From contig CATKHK010000004.1 of assembly GCA_949751835.1 (NCBI GenBank), positions 62,001 through 126,000 on the forward strand: a stretch of DNA of 64,000 nt, written 5' to 3'. Made by a program: the position numbers and the translations under genes. Numbering within the stretch: the stretch's first letter is position 1; each line of letters begins with the position of its first letter. The notes beneath the pieces are model-generated. The model saw nothing but the letters and a program-made list of their open reading frames with translations. It had not been told where the DNA came from and did not search any database. Below, in pieces: positions 21,822-34,700 of the stretch. The DNA comes from Blepharisma japonicum (lineage: Eukaryota; Ciliophora; Heterotrichea; Heterotrichida; Blepharismidae).

Positions 21822-24023
21822 TTATAATGGCATTTCTTGGATCGAAAGCAAGGAGTATTCAGTATCTCTTGGCAATGAAAATGGATTTTGAGCAAGCGCT
21901 CGGTATATTCTCTTTTCTTTAATATTTCCAACCAAAAATGGCTGCTGGGATAATGATTGGAGGGTTGCTGGAGCTAAAGAGTCCAAATCTAAAAAATGGT
22001 TCGGACAGTTGAAATTAAACGCAATAAAATGCCCTTCGGGACTTGGAAAGAATAGTGCCATAGAGCCTTCATTGAAACTTGTAAAAGAAATCATTGAAGA
22101 GCTTTTATTTCTTTCTGCCTCTAAGTCCAGTTGTAATTTACCAACAAAATTTTTCAAGGAAGCAGGTGTTTCACAAGAGATTCCAAGTTCTTGTAAAATT
22201 TTTATATAAGGCTCATTGCTTTTTTCTTTAATTTCGGCCTGCAATTTTTGAATATTTTCTTGTAGCTGCTGCTCTACATTTGCTAAGTCTAAAGCTTTTT
22301 TGGTTTGTGCAGCCACTTGCTGCTTCAAAACGGCATTTTCTTTTGTAATCCCTTTTAAGTATTCTTTTAAGTCAAATAACCCCTTATCAGTGTCCCTTAT
22401 TACTTTTTCTTTGGCTTTTAAGTTTGCAGTTAATTTGGCAATAACATCTTTATTATTATCAAGCTCATTTCTAAGGGCTTCTTCTCGTTTTTTATAATTT
22501 TCTATTTCTTGATTAAGGTTATTTAGATCATTTACAGCGTTTTCATATTTTTGAGACAACTTTTCATCAAATGATTCTGACGAATAAAGATGCATATGAG
22601 GAAAGTCATCGATTGAAATATCAATTTCAGGCAGCTGCAGGTCAGGCTCATTCATAAAAGAAACTATTCTTACACATGGAGCTGCACTCAGCTGGGATAC
22701 AAAATCATTCGGCAAAACATGACGATATTTGTTCAAAAAATTCAGTCTTTCTGATATTTCTATGTCGGCTATTTTATTTAGTTGCTGTTGAAGCTCATTA
22801 GCTTTTTTCACAAACAATCTTCGTCTTGAAACTTCTATTAAACTTGCATTGTAAGCTTCTGGTAATAATCGCGGAACTTTTACGAACCCAAGCCTTTTTT
22901 CTGATCTTTTTAATAAAGAAGAAAGCATATTAACCTGACTTTTGACGCTATCTCTAATTTTTATTGACATCGTCGTTACCTGTTTCAAAATTGCCAAAAT
23001 AAGGTCAGCAGCTTGTTTTCTAGCTTGCTTTAAATTATTTAAAAACTGTTCTATCATAAAACTGTTCCTTTCCAACTCGGCTACTTCATTTTCTGCATTT
23101 TTGGCTTTACTTTCTCATTCCTCTTCATGAAGCCTTTCCCCAGCTGACGCGTCTCCATCAGCTATATATTTTGCTGATAAATCTCTATACTCTTTATACA
23201 AATTAATCGCATTTTCTGCAGGAGCTGCATTGATTTCTGGGATATCTGGATGAATAAATGGCTGTATTAAATTTATTTTGAAATTTTCCGCTAATTGATC
23301 CATTCCTCCATTTACCTCTAAAAATTTGGCTTGCAGCCTGATAATTTCAGAGTAAAACTGTTCTTTTCATTTAGTTAGCTGCTGAAGATCTAAAATATCG
23401 CTTAAACATTTACGCTCAGGTTTTTGCAGAGAGGAATGAAGCTCAATTTGTTCTAATTTGTTCACATTTTTGTCGAATAAATTTAATTCCTCTTGGGTAG
23501 CGTTAAAATGATTTTCAAATCTATTGTATAATTGCCGATAAGAAAGGATTTGGGTTTGGATATATTTATTGTGGTAAATTTCGAGAACTCCAGCTGAATT
23601 TTCACAGATATTTATTTCTTTTTCGATCCTATACTTAAATTCATTTGCTGAGGATATTAAATCTGTTAGCTTGATAGCTCTTTCGGCTAGCTTATGAAGT
23701 TTTCTTTCTAATATTAAGACTCCTCTTTCTTCACCTTGGAGACAAGGCCCAATTGTGTTTTTAAGGGGATTTATATCAAGATTTATAGGGAGTTTGTCTT
23801 TTTTAATAGCTTCTTTAGAAAAAGCGTAAATGATAGCATTAGGCTGAAGATTAGACTTTTTGTCTTTTAAGCTGACACCATCTTCTGATAGTAATATTTG
23901 AAATTCAGGTTGGACACCTACTGAAGAATATAAAACTTCTTGAATTTCTTCTATAGCTTTTTCTTCGCTTATGGCCAATTCAAATTCTTGCCCTGTTTCT
24001 GCATACCTGACTATGACTTTCAT
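21822..24023 (-). CDS. ATG11/FIP200 (RB1CC1)-like autophagy scaffold
   Basis: This 733-aa protein is intronless with TGA Trp codons at 23367 and 23115. The start at 24023 (MKVIVRYAETGQEFELAIS) gives an N-terminal ubiquitin-like fold, as in FIP200 and ATG11; a longer open frame reaches 24104 but adds only low-complexity Phe/Gln. Residues 80-430 are helical and compatible with the ATG17-like region. A long coiled coil covers about 440-620. The C-terminus (SMALFFPSPEGHFIAFNFNC, then FLVGNIKEKRIY, NPFSLPRDTEYSLLSIQEM) matches the Claw domain, which binds cargo receptors. The family scaffolds the ATG1/ULK1 kinase complex at forming autophagosomes. The protein is about half the length of human FIP200, with the shortening in the coiled-coil part. 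The Claw is the strongest evidence. Confidence 0.85.
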
Positions 24024-24302
24024 TGAAATAAAATAATATTGCTGATATTGAAAAAATTGGTGAAAATTGCAAAAATTAAAGGGTAACTTAAATTGCTTAA
24101 ACAATGTAAATTTAAACTTTAATACACAGTAGAATCTATCTGGAAAAATAGGGTCTAAATAATCACTTTAATAGCAAATAATTAATTATAAGGAGGGAAT
24201 CATAAAAAAATATCATAAATCTTTTTTAGATGTCTAAGCATACTATGCTCGACAAATAAAAAATAATTTTTCTTTGTATATCCTTTATAGGGTATAATAA
24301 AT

Positions 24303-25778
24303 ATGAAATTCAAAAATATCGTTACTTTTTGTTTTATATTGAATTGTCTCTTGCTGCAATATTTCACAAAAAATCAAGATTCTAATAAACCTTCAACACT
24401 TGAAGATACCATAAATAGCTATAAGTCATCTTCAAGCTGATATAATTTGCAATTCAATTCTTCATATCAAGAAATATCTGAAAATATTATACATGAAAAT
24501 AATTATTGCCTAAGAGTCAAAAATTATCAGTCTATACAAGATATATCTTTAAATAAACAAAGACTGCCAACTGAGGATCACAGGTACATTTTTTCTGATT
24601 ATCCTGATCATTCACTAGTCCATCAAACTTTTAATGTAATTGCAAGACCAATTCTCCACCAAAAGTCATTTAAAACGAAATTAGACCCAAAGATAAATTT
24701 ATTTTTCCAAGTAAATCCTTTATGGCATGAATTTCATAAAATGGAAACCCATTTCCTTTGTGAAGGCCAGAGATATAACCATATCCCTGGGAGTATAAAT
24801 TTAAATTTTAAAGATGAAATTGCAAATTCTTTTAGAAAATATAAAGAATATTATAAAGGAAGGGAAAAATGTTTTGAGCCTTGGAAAGCAACTCCTTATA
24901 CCCTTGATCTAAGTGATAAAGAACAATGCATTGAGTTTGTGGAAAGCATTAAAAATGGGAAAGGAAATGAATGAATGTACAAGAAAGCTAGATACAGCCA
25001 TAATGGGGATTCTGTAGCAATAGTTTCTGATGCTGTCGCAAAGGAATTGATAAATTACTACGAAAAAGAGTCACCGTGTCCTGATAACGAAAAATTTATA
25101 GCCCAAAAATATATTTCAAATCCATTGCTGTTAAATGGGAGAAAATTTGATTTTAGGGTTTTTATGTTTATTATCTCAATGGATCCTCTTATGATTCTTT
25201 ATAGAGATGGAACATTAAGAATTACTTTAGAAAAATATAGAAAAGATTCCACAAATTTTGAAAATTATTTAACAAATTCTCATATAGCTGACTTGTACCT
25301 AGCCTCAGTTAATTTAACCGAAAATGAATATGAAGAAAAAATGAAAGACAGGAATATAAATTTCAGCAAATTTGATGAAATTATGAAAAATGAAAGAAAA
25401 GTATCAGATAATTGGATTAATGACAGCTTTCGATATTCTATTAAAAGAACTATGCTGCATATGGTTCGTATGAATCTTGATAAACTTTTAAGCCATCCAA
25501 GAGTTTTTGAATTTTTTGGTCTGGATTTTATGCTCGATGAAGATTTAAATGCATGGTTTATTGAGCTAAATTTAAGTCCACAAATCGGAACGACTAGTAA
25601 AGAAAAAAATAAAATTTATATGAAAATTCTTCAAGATATTTTAGATATTGAATATGCTATTTTATATAAATCAAATTTAGACGAAGTTATCAATAAAACT
25701 TCATTTCAATGGGTTTATGATGGAAGGAAGACAGGATTAGACAGATATCATGGTCTTTTAACTGAAGAGTGTTTATAA
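24303..25778 (+). CDS. Divergent tubulin-tyrosine-ligase-like (TTLL) protein with N-terminal signal sequence
   Basis: This 491-aa protein has Trp TGA codons at 24438 and 24972. The first ATG gives a hydrophobic N-terminus (MKFKNIVTFCFILNCLLLQY) that looks like a signal peptide or anchor, preceded by a stop. The C-terminal 300 residues carry the TTL ATP-grasp pattern: FIAQKYISNPLLLNGRKFDF followed by RVFMFII, NDSFRYS, and EFFGLDFMLDEDLNAWF followed by IELNLSPQI, with the metal-binding Glu and Asn of the ELN motif. The usual W.xKP...GRGI motif is diverged to WMYKKARYSHNGDS. TTLL enzymes ligate amino acids (Tyr, Glu or Gly) to tubulin or other proteins in the cytosol, so an ER-directed member is odd. 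Activity and substrate are uncertain. It converges with the dynein-like gene, with 13 bp between stops. Confidence 0.85.
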
Positions 25779-25791
25779 ATATTTAAATAAG

Positions 25792-28700
25792 TTATTTAAT
25801 TTTTAAAATTTCATCACCATACAACAATCTGCTCCATATATCAGAATACCTAGCAGCTTCTTCAGCATCCTTTTCTATCACATAAATTCTTGCACATTCC
25901 TGATTCAAGAATCCCCAAGGGATATCTTCATTTCTAAACCCTTGCAAGTCAAAGAAAATTCTAAACTCTTCATTAATTTCATTTTTTTCATTTAATTCTT
26001 TAAGCTGCTGATAAATACCTTTTCAGCTAATAGGAAATTGTTCAGTACTTATTAAGACCCAGTTTCCTTCTTTTGCGCTTGAAAAAATCAGCTCATAAGT
26101 AGCAGGGTCACTATCAATTCTGTTTTCATCATGGGTGAGTTTTCTAATAACTTCTAATCCAACATTATGCTTGTTGGCTAATGAGCAAAGCATATTAATA
26201 ATATTTACACCAGGCAAGGAGTGTATTGCAATTGGGAGCTTCCAATTACAAATTTTTATCAAGTTTTCTAGAGTCATTTTAGTATCATGCAAATCTAAAG
26301 TCAAATTCAGCCTTTCATTGATGAAATCTTTTAGAAGATTTTTTGTTGTGTTATCTGGGGATTTTAAAGATACCAAAATTCTGAATAATGTAGGGATTTC
26401 ACTATAATGGGAGTTAAAAAGCACATTCATCATTTTTGAGACTTCTTCACTATTAGCTTGATTTAATTTTTCTTTTATATTTTTTTCATAATCTAGAGAG
26501 ATTTCATCAGTTTCTTGTGGTTTTTCTTCTTTTTCTGTGGTCTCTAGTTGTAAATTTTCTTTGGTATCTCAGAATTTCTTTTCAAATTCGTCAAGTTCTT
26601 TATCTTTAATTTGTCCTTGGGCTAATCCTAGATAAATTGCATATATGAGTGAAAACAATGAAGAAAATTCTTCTTTTACGCCTGTATAAAAATATAAAAA
26701 TAACTGTGGCATTATGAATTTTTTTAAGCATTTTTCTAGGTTAATAATCAATGGAAATTGCTGCATAAAACTTAAATAGTCTTCTTGAGCCAAATAAAAC
26801 CTTTGGACAGATTCATCACTAGCTTTGATGACATTTAAAAGGTCCATATAATGATCATAGTCTTGCAGCAAATTAATATCGCACAATGTCAGCTCAGTTT
26901 TTTTTCTTTTTTTCTTTTCTTTCATATCAGCTTTTAATATTCTCATATTTTCTTTTCGATCATCTAAATCTTTATAATGCTTAGGCAGCAAATTTTTTAT
27001 GAGAATTTCGCTTATATCATCATATGCCCTTACTAAATTTATATCATGGGGAGATCAATAATTTGATGATAATTTCATCAAATTTTGTGAGTCAGAAACT
27101 GAAAAATTACCAAATTTCACTGCACTTTTTGAAGGTTCTAGATCTATAAACTTTGAATAATATTTAAAAATCTTCAATTGTGAGCTAAATGAGCTATCTT
27201 GCCATCTTTCATCAGCTAGAATTTCTCTAGCTTCTAAGTTCCTAAAAATAGAAACCCATTCTTGCGCTCTTTGAGCAATATTTAAATGTCCGAAATACTC
27301 AGAATTACAAGTAAAAATTAAGCAATCTCCAACCAATTTTTTTTCAATTTCTTCAGCCATATTAAGCTTAGTCCTTACTTTTGTGTTTAATTCAGTCACA
27401 GCTGCTATTAAATTGTCAGTTCTTATATGAGTAACTTCGCTATTTTTTAATTTTTCTTTTCTTTTAGATAATTCACTTGAAAATAGTCTTTCTCTGTCAA
27501 TGCATCTACGGAGCTCTCTTTCTATGTCTAAAATATACTTTTGTGCATATGTAATAGAGACATTGTTATTGGCAATTTCATTTTTCAGTTCATCAGTTCT
27601 TGCTATTTGGGGCTGCAATAGCTGTAAAACTTGATTTCTTTGAAGGATTGAGTCTAAATAGTCATATAAGGACATCAATAATGGATCTCTATAGGTTTTC
27701 TTCTCAATTTTGCTTACAGATTCACTGAGCATATTTAAAACCCTTCGTGATAATTGACCTTCATGCTTATTTCTTAAAGAATCAATAAGTGATGAAGGTT
27801 GCTCAAATATTTCTATTAAATTTCCTTCTTCATCTTTTCCTATTATTGCAACCAAAATATGAAAAAGCCTTACATTTTTTTCATCATTGGCTCTGAAAAA
27901 ATCTTCAATATAACTTGTTTGTTGCAAATAAGGAACTAATGCATTAAAAGTCTGCTCAAGTCTCATATCTTTAGTAGCTACAATTTCTTCGTTTTCTTTC
28001 TGTAAATGCTCTAATTCAGACTGCAAAGCACCATTTATTCTTTCTTTTTCTTCAATCAGTTCTTGCTTCTGTGCTTGTGATTTTCTTAATTTTTCTATTT
28101 GCCCACGGGTAAGGTTGATATTTGAAGAAGTTTTCATTGAATGCTCTTGGAGAAACGACATATTATTGCCTAACTGTTCATGCATAGACTGGAAAATCCT
28201 TGTTTTTTCCAGAACTTTTTCTAGGCTTGATTTATATTTTTTCAGCTTTTCTTGAGCTTGATAATACATATTACAAAAATTATCAATAAAATCCACCAGT
28301 CTTTTAGTACAAATAAAATCATCCAAATCTGGCCTTTCATTGGCATCAACAAATTCATTTCTTTCATATGAGCCTTTTGCGTGCATAAATAGTTCTGTCA
28401 TAACTTCTGCAAGCCCAACATCTTCAATGCCTCTTATTTTTAAATAATTTTCAGCCATATGTGAAAGTTCTCCATAGTCTGGCTGAGAATATTCAATAAT
28501 AATTTCACATTTATCGCTAAGCTTGGGATATCTGAATAAGAAATTTTGGTATTCTTCTGATGAAGAAATCTGAATAATTATATGAAAATATTTTTTTAAA
28601 AATTTTAGCACAATCAAGATTGGATTTTCATCAGAATTTAAAATTTTGGAACGGAATAATTTATCCTGGCTTATATTTGAAAGCTTCTCTAGAAATCCTG

Positions 28701-31700
28701 CTGAGAAAAGGCTAATATCTTGCAAATCTGAAACAATAAACCAATTTAATAGGTCAAGATAAGCTTCATATTTTGATGGAGAAATTTGGAATAAAAATAC
28801 GCATTGAATTTGCTCATTTGGGTTCGAACTTTTCATTTTTTCAAAAATACTTAAAATTGATTCTTCGAATTTTGCTTGATAATCATTAAAGTCTTTGACA
28901 TCGGATATATCAATTTCAATAACTCTGCTTTCTTTTAATATACAAGCGGCTTGGACACATTCATATGCACCGTTACCTGAAGGAATTTGTAGTATTCCAT
29001 GCAGCCCTTCTTCTTGGATTATTCTACAAATTGCCCAGATTCTTTCAATTGCTGATGGATATAAACAATAAGCCACAATTGACAGAAACTTGCTTTGAGT
29101 TATCCCTGGATATTTATTGATTTTTCCTATAATTGTATTTTGGATACTCATGATATCTGCTATTAATTTTCTTGAATAAACAAATGTAGAATTATATTTT
29201 TGATTGTCAGAAATATAATCCCCATATAGCAACCCTGCTTGCATTTTGTTAACCTTTAGCTTATTACTAATATGTTCTGAAATTTTTACGTCAAATTCTT
29301 TTTTGTCTTTAATAGAATCTTTAAATCCTCTTTTTAGTTCATAAGCCAGCATTTCAGCAACTCTATCTTCTTCTTTTAGCTCATTTCCTTCACTTCATTC
29401 ACAATTTTTTGAAAAATATAAAAAACTTTTGAAATTTTTAATTACCCTCATAAAGCTAAAACAATGATTTTCAGAAAAATCATTTTTCATATGACAAATA
29501 ATGCTTATAATAATTTTCAAATATCTATGCACTAGGATTTCTACAGAGTTTTTTCTCTGAAATACACAATTTACTAAAATTTGTTTAAAAATATGCGTAT
29601 TCGGAGATTCAAGGAATATTTTGTGAATATTTGAGTCAAGTGATAAAGATTCTAAATTTTGTGGTTGACAAGTAGTAATAAAATCTGCAGGTTTTAAATG
29701 CACAAAATCCAGGTCTTCTGGCTCAAAAAACCCTTCATGTTTCGCCCAATATTTTAAATCTTCCAAAATATCTTTTTTATAATTTTGGTCTAAATGGACA
29801 TCTTCTATAACTAAAAGCAATTTTCTATCAAAGCCTTTTTTATTTACTTGATTTATAACTGAGCTGTGAAGACGGGTGGCAGACAGAAGCGGGGTAACTG
29901 TTTGGACAATTGTTTTGTAATTTTCAATATTTATATTAGAAATATATTGAGCTAGAGAAGTTTTTCCTGACCCTGATTCTCCTATGATTTGTATATGTTT
30001 TTGGGTATTTAATGAATTTTCTGATAGAATTATGCTGTTTAGTAGAAATGCTGATCTTGTTAATTCCAGAGTCGGAATCATAATATAAAGTGATGGGGAA
30101 AGGGAATTCTGTGCTAAAGGAGATTCACTGAAGTTATGAAAAGAAATATCAGTCCAGTCAATAAACATATTGAAAATATCTGAATTTTCTGGAAATTTGT
30201 ATTTGAAATTCGAATTAGCTAGATGCTTATGGATTATTGTTGAGAATTTGGATCTGTTATCAGAGCTTAGACAGACCCCAAAAGACCAAATTAAAGAATA
30301 AACAATCCCAATCTCTATTCTTGAATAATATTCTATTAATATTGGCTTAGAGGAAGCGTTTTTTATCGCATACTGTTCTAGTTCTATATCTGAAGGAGAA
30401 TACATCCCTTCTTCTTCTCCAACTGCTACAAATGCTTGAGTTATCATAACATCCATTACTATTTGAAATATCCTTACAAATGATAAAGAAAGAAGCCTTG
30501 AATTTCACCCTTCAGCTTCTGAAAAAATTACTTCAATATTTTCTAACATTTTTTTGATTTTTCCTAAAAAAATATCTAATATAAATTTATAGTGTAGTCC
30601 GTATTTTAAATACTTTTGGCATATTGATTTTAAAGAATATACACAAATATCACAAGAGGTCAGGGATTTTTCTTCAATAAAATAAATCCCTACTTTATTA
30701 AGAAATGAAGGAGACATAGAAGATATTTCAGTTGTTTGATAGATGATGGACATATTTTTTGGAAATTGGAGGTTTGCCATGTTTGGTAATGTTAAAATAT
30801 CAGTTTTTGCAGAAAGCAAAGACTTGGAAGATAGCAAAAAATCAGATAATTCTAAAGATTTAAAATCATTTAAATTTGTTAAAGAGTTTTCAAATAAAGG
30901 TAAAAAGCATTCAGCCCATCATGGCTGTAAAAACTTTGAGTCAAGTATTAGCCAATGGAAACTGGAGTCATTTTGCAAGGCTTCTTCGCAAATTTTAGAT
31001 AAAATCCCTTCTTTTGGATTTTGCTGAGGCTCCATTGATCCAAATAGCTGTTTTTCAGTAAAAGTATTTGGGTTTATTTCTATTTGATTAATTTCAGTTT
31101 TAAGAGCTTTCGCAACTAATTCAAGCATAGTAGATTTCCCAGTTGTATTTGGACCTAGAATGATAAATCCACGGTTTATTCTAAGCCCATAATATATATC
31201 TTCACATATTTTAAGCTGCACATCTGATAGGTTTAACCCCATCTTTTCTGCTATTTTTTCTATCAATTTTCTAAGCTCAGGTATCTCAAATCCTGATTTT
31301 TGTCTCCTCCTAAAAACCATTCCTACAGTATCGTCAATATTTTCTAAAACTTCATGTGTCTTTTCTTTAGTTATTTTTCGCCCAATATTATTCGCAGAAA
31401 TTATTTTATTTAAAAAAAATAATTTTGCGGCATTTGCTAAAGCTGAAATTTCTCTGGATTCTATATCAGTTTCATTCTGGTTTATCATTGTTTTGGCGAT
31501 AATTATTATACTTGTAATAGCTTTCACTGATACAGAAATATTCGGATCTATTTTTTCCAAAAGTATTTTTATAAGATTTTTCATTAATGTACTGAGCGTG
31601 TCTATGCTTTTAAACCCTTCTTGAATTAAAAGAATTTGCACTATAAATTTCATGTCCGGCTTTATGATTTCTATGGATCTAAAAGAGAATTGCAAACAGG

Positions 31701-34700
31701 ATAGCAAAGCTTTATCTTGGCGATATTGAAATGGAGAAATAGAGCACATAGCTGCAAATTTATAATTTGCTGAATTATTATTTTTAATCGCATTTGAAGC
31801 CATAAATTGCTGCCTAACCATTTGAATTTCTTTTGTTAAAATTTGTAAATTGTGGAGGCTGAGATTATCCAGATGCTCAAAAAAAATTCATATGCCTGAG
31901 TGAGCTGCGCCGTTAAGCCTTTTTAGAAGCATAATCATAGAAATATTGCTATTGATATGCACTTTTGAGCTTGCAATTCCGCAAAAATTGGAGAACTCCT
32001 CAAAAATATCAAAAGCTGAATCAACACATGGACTTGTTTTAAATAAAACTGATGATAATTCTCTAAGAGTACTGCTTATAAATACAAAATATCTAGTTGT
32101 TATAGGCGTAGAAAGTAGCCTACATGAGCTTCCTAAATATTCATTTTCTTGAAGAATGCTTGTTGCTCCACACTCCAATTCAACTCTTTTTATAGAGGGA
32201 TTCCAATATCCTCTGAAAAATTTTTTCCATTCAAAATCACTTGTTGAGTAAATCTTTTTTAGTAAAAGAGAATTTACTATATCTGCTTGGTAATTTAAAT
32301 AATAAATCGCCGACCTTAAGCACATTATTTGATATGAGTTAATACCTTGATTTGAGTTTAAACTTTTTGCTATCTGACTTATCCAAAACTGTAATCTTGT
32401 ATATAAGCCTTTATAACCTTTAGATTGAAGCTCTTTTTTAAGAGTTTCTTTATCAATAGATTGACTATTTGTAAAAAATGATCTGGTGAAATTTTCGTCA
32501 ATTTCTTCATTGGGGATTTCAATTTCATTATCGCTCGAATCAGAGCCTTTTTGATTTTGATAGTCTTCCATAATTTCAGTAATTTCACTTGTGACCACAA
32601 GCATTAAAGCAGTAAAAACTGATTGCTGCGGAAAATCCAAAATTCATTCATCTAAACTTTGTTTAGAAAAATGAGAAATTGCACCATTTACCATATTTGC
32701 TAAAGTGCTTTTCATTTCTTTTTCAACTTCTAATAACCAAGCTTCTACACTTCCAATAATGCTAACAGATTTTTCAAAAAATAAAATTTCTCCATTAAAT
32801 CCTTCAATACCCATAATTTCATACAAAAATTTTCCTTGATTAACATTTTTCAAGCATTTTTCTTTCAGTTTTTCTTTTGCTATTATAAAATTTCTATTCC
32901 CTTCACTTTGGGTATCATCGCTTTTTAAATCACTTAAAAAATCATCAATTTCGTCTTTATTTTCTAAATCAGAAGAACTAAGCTCAAATTCCAACTCTTC
33001 AGATTTAGCTGCTTCTTCATAATTAAATTTTTTAATTAGAAATTTAGAACCTCCTGGAAATAAAAATGATAAATATTTATCAAATTGCTGCTCTGTATGG
33101 ACATAGGATAAAAATTGCAAAAGTTGTGGATCAGATAAAAAGAAAAATCTTGGAAATGTAAATCTATGACTGTCTAAAAAGCCTTTAATATTTTTTCTCA
33201 AATTTGAAATTCCTTCAAGTATTTTTTCAAAAAGTTTATCCCTGCCAGGTAAAAGCAGATTATAAGTGGCTTTTGTATTTTGCTGAGCTGCCCACACAAG
33301 TCTCTTTAAATTAGTTTGCATTTCCTTAAACGCCTCAATTTCACTAGAAGTTGTATTTCCCATATGTTCTGAATTAAACATAGGTTCAAGCTGCATCCAA
33401 GAGTTCTGACAAGACTCCCATAAATCCAAAACGTGCTTCATTTGGGTAAGTTTTACTTTCCAGTCTTCTATTTCAGCTTGGATATGTGAAGTATTCATAG
33501 CTTGCTCAATATTTTCTATAGTAATAATATGCTCCTCTATCCAATTTTCTATTTCTTTTACATTAGCTAGCACATGCATACTGCTTCCATTTTTAGATTC
33601 TTCAAATAAAAGTTCCATAGAGTCCCAAATGGTTTTTATTGAAATTAAATTGGCTTCGCATTTGGATTCATCATAAGCGTCTTCTAAAATATTTTTTATT
33701 TTAGGGATATATTTCGTCAGGCCTGCTTCTGTGATATCTTGTAATTTAAATGCAAAGTTTAAGAGCTCTGGCTTTTTTATGACTTTTAATATCATTTCTC
33801 AGTGTCTAGGCTTTAACGAATCACTTTTTAAATCTAAAAGTAGGCTTGATATAGAAGTCAAGCTATTGATTTCTTCAGTGACTAATTTTAAAGCTCTTTC
33901 TGCAGCTTTTGGGAATTTTTTGCTTTCAAAGTAGTCATCACCAAGCCTTTTGCTGATTTTTTCAGCTTTTATGCACATCTTTTTGACGTCAAGATTTTCA
34001 AAAGTAGTTAGCATTCATTTTTCTAAATGTTTTCGCCAATAATTAGTAAGTTTTCATAGCTTTACAGTATCACAATGCAGTAAAAATAGTGCATCAAATT
34101 TTTTTCTGCATACAGTTTTCTTTATTGTAAGGTCTTTTGGTTTAAGTTTAATTAAGGCTGAGCTAAAAGTTTCTATCATCTCTACCCTTTGCTTCATATT
34201 TGCTAGGGCTTCTTCTCTTTTTGTTAGCTCTTTTAATGTTAAATCAGGCTGATCAAGTCTATCTATATCCTGCAAATATCTTTGTATATAATTTTGTTCA
34301 AATTTTTTTATTTTTTTGGCTAGTTTTGCAGATCCAGCATTCATTTGATCCTCAAACAGGTTTCCATATTCCTGATAATGCTGCTCTGCTTTTATTATTT
34401 GCACAGGAATAATTTTTATTATTGATTTAATTTCATCAATCGCTACAACTGTATTTGCTGGAATTCTTACTTTTTCTTTTCTACACAAATTTGAACATTC
34501 ATTAATAAACATCAGCCTTTTTTCTCAATTTTGTAGCTTAATTTCTTTAATAGAAGTCGTCGCATTTACTTGTTCAGCAAATTGTGGAAGGGACGATGCT
34601 TTATCTTCAAGGATTTTATGAAAAGAAAAAATTTCAGTTTTTAAGTCTGAGGACTCATGGGAAATTATTTCTAATAATCGCTCTTTAAGAGAAGAAATCA

